A stretch of 64,000 nucleotides of DNA from Nigrospora sphaerica (lineage: Eukaryota > Ascomycota > Sordariomycetes > Amphisphaeriales > Apiosporaceae), in contig JAGVVL010000002.1 in assembly GCA_018287875.1 (NCBI GenBank), positions 372,001 through 436,000 of the forward strand, given 5' to 3'. Made by a program: the position numbers and the translations under genes. Below are positions 57,524 through 64,000 of this stretch, one piece after another (within the stretch, counting starts at the first letter, position 1; each line of letters begins with the position of its first letter). The notes under the pieces are model-generated. The model worked only from the letters and a program-made list of their open reading frames with translations, was not told the origin of the DNA and made no database searches.

Positions 57524-58473
57524 GGCTGGGCTGTGGTGGTGCGAAGGGAGGACGGCAGCCGGCTTTGTCGCAAGAGGGGTCGATCAACAACCCGACAGGG
57601 AAAACACGAAGAGAAGAACAGGTGACGGCACCACGGAGATGCAGGGAAACTGGCAGAGAAACGGAGCACACCGGAACGCAACTGGAAAGGCAGAACAGAA
57701 TATACCGTCAATCATCAACCCCATGGGGACACTCGGATTTATAGACTCCCTGTTCCGAGCATCCACCCCTCGGTATCGTGAACCGATTGCGCCGGACCCC
57801 GAGCGCCCGAGGTTAAACCCCCCAAGTTTGGTATAGTCCAGCTTCATCCAACACTGATTCAGTGCGACGAGTTGCGGGTGCAGCCGTGACATTCTATTGT
57901 TAGACAAAGCCTATCTAGGGTCAAGGCTGCATGGTTAGGAAATGAATAGAGCAGAGTAATTCCACAGGAAGACTAGGGAACAGATGGATCCCGATGAGGC
58001 AGGTGGAATCAACGGATGCCTTAGAAACCCCAAGTCCGTCCTCCAATCAGAGGTAACGAGGGACCCTACAGATGAGAGTTTAGGCTTCCCGTCCAGGTGG
58101 GGCGGGCGATTGCCGCAAGTACTAACATCCATGATCACTACGGAAGTCAGACTTTCCTGTTTGAGAACACGCCCAAAACGGCACTACATGCAGCAAGTGT
58201 GGGAACGACGCCACCCCATGCGGATGAGCACGATCGTGGACGCAAACCCCACGATGGCCTCGTCGAGGGTCACAGAGGCGAGCATGCTGATTCCGTATCT
58301 CAGAATAATGCCTCCATGGCTGTTTAAAATCCCGAGACAGCCGGGAAGGTTGGTCACCATCAGAGGGCGTTGAGACCGGCCAGCATTGTTACGCGCATCC
58401 GATCCGTCCGTTGAACCATCGTCGCATCCATCCTCCACCCCACGCAGAGCTCCTCCGCCTTTCGTTCATCCCT
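57524..58473. promoter_or_regulatory. divergent intergenic region between hydrolase and PKS
   Basis: 950 bp between opposing start codons. No supported gene. Expected to carry the control sites for both genes; no specific site identified. Confidence 0.45.
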
Positions 58474-61400
58474 ATGGCGCCGCCAAGAGAACCCATCGCC
58501 ATTGTGGGCGCTTCCTGCCGCCTGGCTGGCCAGGCCTCCTCCTTACCCGGTCTCTGGGAGATGATGTGCAAGGCCCGCTCGGCCCACGCCCGCGTCCCCG
58601 CCGCGCGGTGGGATGCCAGTGCGTGGCACCACCCGGATCCGGACCGCAAGGGCTCGGTAAGTCGGCCCGCGTGTGAAAAGACGGACACGACTGACGCATT
58701 CTTCCTTGCCGAACCCAGCTCACCACGACGCACGGCTTCTTCCTGGACCAAGACGTAGCCGCTTTTGACGCGCCCTTCTTTTCCGTCACGGCCAAGGAGG
58801 CCGCCGGCATGGACCCCGTCAAGAGGCTGCTGCTGGAGGTAGCATACGAGGCTTTCGAGAATGGTAAGGCCACCATCCCTCCCTCAATACCCGCCTCGTC
58901 TGGCGGACAGACTAGTCACGATGGCTGACGGTGTGCCCCCTTGCCTGCGACAGCCGGCATGCCTCTTGACCAAGTTGCCGGGTCCATGACGGGAGTGTAC
59001 GTGGGTAGCATGACGAGCGACTACGAAGTCCTCTCCACGCGCGAGGTATACGAGCAGCCATATATGGCCGCTGCGGGCAGCAGCGAGGCCATGACGGCCA
59101 ACCGCGTGTCGTGGTTTTTCGATCTTCTGGGCCCCAGTTTGACGCTCGACACGGCTTGCTCGTCGAGCTTGTATGCCCTGCACTTGGCATGCCAGTCCTT
59201 GTTGTTGGGCGAGACGGACATGGTAGGCCTTCTGATTCGCTCTCTGGATGCCCGTGTCTGTGGAGGTCGGCTAATCATGTCCCTTCCCAGGGCCTCGTCG
59301 CCGGCGTCAACGTCATCCTCCACCCCAACTTCATGGGCCAGCTGGTAGCCATGCACATGTTGAGTCCTGACGGTATCTCGCATTCGTTCGATGACCGCGC
59401 CAACGGCTATGGTCGCGGTGAGGGCATCGGCGCCCTCGTGGTAAAGCGGCTGAGCGACGCGATTAGGGACGGCGACACGGTGCGCGCCGTCATCCGTGGC
59501 TCCAGCATCAATGTGGACGGCAAGACGCCGAGCGTCACCATGCCGAGTTCCGACGCCCAGGCGGCCTTGATCCGCCGCGCGTACCAGGACGCCGGTCTGC
59601 CCCTCACCGAGACGCAATACGTCGAGATGCACGGCACCGGCACACCAGTGGGGGTGAGTGCCGCATCAGGATCCCTTTCATCCTCTTCAGTGCTTGGTGA
59701 AAGAGTACCCGCTAACGCGCCTGGAATGACAGGACCCGATCGAGATGTCGGCCATTGCAGCGACGTTCGGCGCAGCTGCGTCGCCTGAGAAGCCCGTCTT
59801 CGTTGGCAGTATCAAACCGACCGTGGGCCACACCGAGGGTTGTGCCGGTCTTGCTGGAGTCTTCAAGGCCATTCTGTCGCTTGAGCACGGCATCATCGTG
59901 CCCACGGCCGAGGTTGAGACGGTGAACCCTAAGCTGCGCTTTGCCGACTGGAACCTCGCGCTGCCGCCCGCCACTATGCCCTGGCCGACTTCGGGCCTTC
60001 GTCGCGTGAGTGTTAACTCCTTCGGCTTTGGCGGCGCCAATGCCCACGTCATCTTGGATGATGCGTATCACTACATGAAGTTCTTTGGCCTCGAGGGAAA
60101 ACACGCGACAGCCGTTCAGCCGCGCCTTGAATGGGTTTCGGTACCAGGTTCCTGGCCACATGGAAACGGTACGACAAATGGCGATACCCATACCAACGGT
60201 GGCGCCCAAATCAACGGGCATGGCGAGACGAACGATTACGCCAAGGCTGAACCCAGCGAGAAACTCTTCGTGGTGAGTACGCGCGATGAGAAGGGGCTCC
60301 AACGCCTGGCCAAGTCTCTCGCCGCCTACTGGAAGTCCGGGACTATTGGCCTCGGCCACAAGGATGAAGTCGATTACGTTTCTAATGTCGCCTACACGCT
60401 GGCAGCACGCCGCTCGTGGTTCGACTACCGTTCATTCGTTGTTGCCTCGTCGGTCCAACAGCTGAGCGAACAGCTGGCGAAAGTGCCGCCGAAGCTGAAG
60501 CGAGCGTCCAAACAAGATGGCGTCGCGTTTGTCTTCACTGGCCAGGGCGCACAGTGGGCTGGCATGGGACGGGAACTGACCGAATTTCCCGTCTTTGCCG
60601 CCAGTATTGCTCGCAGCAAGGCCTGCCTAGACAAGCTGGGCTGCCCCTTCGACCTTGACAAGGAGCTGGCCGACGTGAAGAGCACCAGGATCGAGACGGC
60701 CATGTACAGCCAGCCCATTTGCAGCGCCGTGCAGATCGCCTTGACCGACCTTATGGCTGATTGGGGCGTAACCCCCAAGGCTGTCGTTGGCCACTCGAGC
60801 GGCGAGATTGGTAAGCCATCCATGACGCTTTCCGGTAATATGAACGGACTGCTAACCTCTCCCAGCTTCTGCCTACGCTGCGGGAATAGTATCCCACGAA
60901 GACGCCATCAAGATTGCTTATCTTCGTGGAGTCTACTCTGAGAAGGCTGCCGGCGGTCCCAGAATGGGAGCCATGCTGGCGGCTGGTATCTCAGAAGAAG
61001 AAGCAACCACGTATTTGGAGGCGCACAAGGCCGGCTCCGTCGTCGTGGCCTGTATCAACAGCCCCAAGAGCGTGACGCTTTCGGGTGATGCTGATATCGT
61101 GACGGCGCTCGAGACTAGCATTTCAAAGGACCAGAAATTTGCCCGCAAGCTTCGTGTCGCCACGGCGTACCACTCTCCCCACATGCAGGTTGTAGCAGAG
61201 GGCTGTCTAGCAGCCATGATCGAGGCCGGCGTGGGCGCGCCCAAGACAACTTCGACGCTCATGTTTTCGTCGGTTACTGGACAGCTCATCGATCACTCCG
61301 AGGTTGGTCCTCAGTACTGGATCCGGAACATGTGTAGCCCGGTTCGATTCTCTCAGGCTGTGAGTGCCCTCCTTACTTACTCGCCTGGCAAGCGACGCCT

Positions 61401-64000
61401 CCGCAGTCGGGCTGCCCAGTGGACTTCGCTCGTCGAAGTTGGCCCCCACTCGGCGCTGAAGGCGCCGCTGGTCCAGATCATGGAGGGAGTGGACGCCAAG
61501 CTGCCGACACAACTCCCTTACACGTCGGTTCTGGTCCGGAAAGAGAGCGCAACGACCTCGGCCCTCAAGGCCGCCGGTCATCTGTGGGGCCTCGGATACC
61601 CGGTAGCGCTCACTGCCGTCAACCGTGAAACGACCAAGGCGGGTACAAAGCCGCGGCCTGTCGTCGATCTCCCAGCATACCCTTGGAACCACGAGAAGAG
61701 CTACTGGCACGAGGCGGCGGCAACAAAGGAGCAGCGCCTCCAGCACCAGCCACGCACTGACCTGCTGGGAGCGCCTGTCGAAAACCAGAACCCGTTCGAG
61801 CCGCAGTGGAGGAACTTCCTCAGCGTGCGCGAGAACCCCTGGGTCGAGGACCACAAGATCACGGGCACTACACTCTACCCCGGCGCCGGAATGCTGATTA
61901 TGGTCATCGAAGCGGCGCAACAGATTGCACCCAAAGACGCCACCATCGAGGGCATCGAATTCCGCGATGTGAACTTCGACCGCGGCCTCGTGATTCCCAG
62001 TGAAGGCGCGGTCGAAACCAAGCTCAGTATCCAGACGCCGACTTCTGGACAGGATCCTTATTCCTTCGCCGTCTTTTCAAGGCTTGGTGAGGCCCCATGG
62101 GCCCGCCACTGTTTCGGACATTTTTCGATTTCCTACAAGGACACCGCGGGTTCCGTAGGCAGCGGCCTGGCCGCGCTGGAGTGGAGGACGTACGTTGAGA
62201 CATATGAGAAGCTCAAGACTCTTCCCTCGGAACTTGTCAATGTCAAGAAACTGTACAAGGATCTCGACAGCCTTGGAATGGGTTACGGTCCGACGTTCCA
62301 GAACCTCACCTCCCTGGTTTCATGCTCCGGCCAAGACGCCTGTTACGGCACCATTGTAAGTCACAGCTCGCGGAAACTAGAGATGGGATTCATCACTAAC
62401 AACAGAATTCGCAGGCAATCCCCGACACTAAAAGTGTCATGCCGTACGAGCATGAGTATCCTCATCTCATTCACCCAGCTACGCTGGATGCTATCTTCCA
62501 TCTCATTGTCGTAGCAGTGGGTGGCGGTCCGTCCATGACAGAGGCGGCAGTCCCTTACCAACTGGAAAAACTTTACATCGCTTCCGATCTCCCCAGCGGT
62601 GCTGGTGCTGTGTTCTCGGGCTACTCTCACAAGGCTCATCGAAAGGACAGGTTGATGGCGGCCGACTTGATCGCGACTGACGCGTCCTGGAGCTGCCCCA
62701 AGATCATCTTGAAAGGCCTCGTCATGCGGCAGGTGACGTCAGGCGGCGCCGACAGCAGTGCTAGGGATGCGATTCGGAAGAGAACCACGCAGCTTCTGTG
62801 GAAACTGGATCCCGACACTGCTACTAGGCGTTCCGTTTCTGTTCCCTTGGAGCCGCAATCGTTTGGTATCTCGCGGCTGCGGGATTGGCTGGACCTTGAA
62901 TGCCACAAGTCCTCCAAGCTTCGGGTTCTCTTGGTTGCATCCTCGCTGCCGACGACAGTTCTCGAAGAGCTGGCCCCCTTCACCCACAACCACCCCTTGT
63001 ATCGGGGCATCGCACGATGCACAGTAGTCGCAGGTTCTGACGAGGAACTCGAGCCCTGGAAGGAGCTCACGTCGACGGCGCAGGCGGCCTTTGATTTCCG
63101 CACCTCGTATCCCACTGAAGGCACCGAGGCGGTCCTGACTAAGTTCGACGTGGTCATCACCGGAAACCCGGACGCTCAGCTCGAGACTCTGAAGCCGCTA
63201 CTGCACTCGGGCAGCCGTTTAATTTTGTGGCGTCAGCACGTTGAAGGCGCAGTAAAGAATGGTTTCCATACGGTTCCAGAGCTTCCTGATGGACTCGAAT
63301 GCACCAAGCTTGTGCTTGACGGTCAAGATATCACCATCGCCACTTTGGGCCGCGTGCCCGACTCGACGCCCGCTACTGTCTCGCTCCTTGTGTCGGACAA
63401 TGTCACCGCCGACAACACAACGGGCAGGGAAGCGATTCTGCGGGCCGAGCTGCAGGCCCGTGGTATCGAGGCTCGAATAGTTCATCTGAATGATGTTCAC
63501 AAAGCCGCGAGTGAGCCCATCATTTCTCTGCTGGACTTGGGTAAGGACGTCATCAACAGCTGGAGTGCCGCCCAGTTTGAGCAGTTCCAGCAGCTTGTCG
63601 CCAGCGCCTCGCACGTATTCTGGGTAACGAACAGCGGCCTGGGTCACGAGCCGTCTGAGGAGGGTCTCAGAAGTGCCGCTATGCCCGGGCTTCTGCGCGT
63701 GCTGCGCAACGAGTACCCTCAAGTCACGCTCGCCCATCTCGACCTCTCGTCCGCCTTCGATCTGACTACGACCGCCATGCCCAAGCTTGTCGTGGACACC
63801 TGGATCAGCGCGGTGCAGGAATCTGAAGACGTAAAAGACTTGGAGCTCGCGGAACGAGGGGGACACATCTTGCTCCCGCGTGTGGTTGCGGCCCCTGGTC
63901 TAGACACCGAGGTTGCCCTGAGCGAAGGAACCGCCCCGGCCGTCTCTACTCCGCTAGCTCAGTATCCAGCGTTGAGGCTTTCCGTCGGGGATAGCGCGGA
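58474..64000 (+). CDS. highly reducing polyketide synthase, 3' end beyond the window
   Basis: Exons 58474-58656, 58719-58863, 58954-59222, 59291-59653, 59733-60810, 60866-62355 and 62415 (or 62406) to the right edge; phases agree and about 1,700 residues are present. KS: active Cys 178 in DTACSSS, His in HGTGTPVG (continuing DPIE after an intron) and [21 protein letters not shown] and GHSSGEI. DH: His in [14 protein letters not shown] and Asp in HPATLDAIF. The region after DH has only a weak methyltransferase-like segment ([18 protein letters not shown]) and no glycine-rich SAM-binding motif was seen, so C-methylation is probably absent. ER, KR and ACP are expected beyond 64000. An Asn/Gly/His-rich linker of about 30 residues separates KS and AT. 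It makes a reduced polyketide chain in the cytosol, probably released by the FSH1-type hydrolase next door. Confidence 0.93.

Noticed and set aside
1..64000. tRNA, rRNA or CRISPR arrays
   Set aside because: No cloverleaf with a proper T-loop, no rRNA-like sequence and no regularly spaced repeats were seen by eye; a tRNAscan run would settle the tRNA question.

Overview
The window is nuclear DNA of a filamentous ascomycete, most likely a Pezizomycotina member such as a Sordariomycete. The evidence is GC-rich exons, many introns of 50-100 nt with GTRNGT donors and CTRAY branch sites, Fot1/pogo and chromodomain Ty3/gypsy transposons, C-to-T decay that looks like repeat-induced point mutation (RIP), and a gene set of plant-wall enzymes, WSC proteins and secondary metabolism. 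Nothing prokaryotic is present. No tRNA, rRNA or CRISPR was found by eye.

Layout. 1.6-8.2 kb is a conserved housekeeping block: ZPR1 (-), an RNase P/MRP Rpr2/Snm1-type subunit (-), an alpha/beta hydrolase (+) and the lariat debranching enzyme Dbr1 (+). 8.4-18.0 kb is a nested transposon island. A Fot1/pogo-type DNA transposon with ~48-bp inverted repeats is split by a 7.7-kb composite LTR retroelement (LTR, gag-pol-chromodomain, LTR, truncated pol, LTR) flanked by a 5-bp duplication. A solo LTR of the same family lies at 18.95-19.24 kb. 19.8-24.6 kb holds two decayed accessory genes: a HAD-type drimane sesquiterpene cyclase (AstC-like) with a frameshift, and a SAT4/PTH11-like membrane receptor.

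26.0-27.9 kb encodes an esterase fused to two membrane segments. 29.7-31.1 kb is a pectin methylesterase followed by a stranded cellulose-binding module in another frame. 34.3-37.6 kb is a six-exon WSC(x4)-glyoxal oxidase. 39.7-40.6 kb is a single-pass membrane protein, 43.6-45.6 kb a GH31 glycosidase, and 46.5-48.3 kb a secreted Cys/Asp-rich protein of unknown function.

49.6-64.0 kb looks like a biosynthetic gene cluster running off the right edge. In order it has a Zn2Cys6 regulator, a P450 divergent from a membrane-anchored cytochrome b5, an eight-helix-type membrane protein resembling those of fungal meroterpenoid clusters, an FSH1/LovG-type hydrolase, and a divergent highly reducing PKS (KS-AT-DH and onward). 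The expected logic is chain assembly by the PKS, release by the hydrolase, and tailoring by the P450 with cytochrome b5 and the membrane protein. The product is unknown. Exon boundaries were placed by hand from splice motifs, reading phase and domain continuity.
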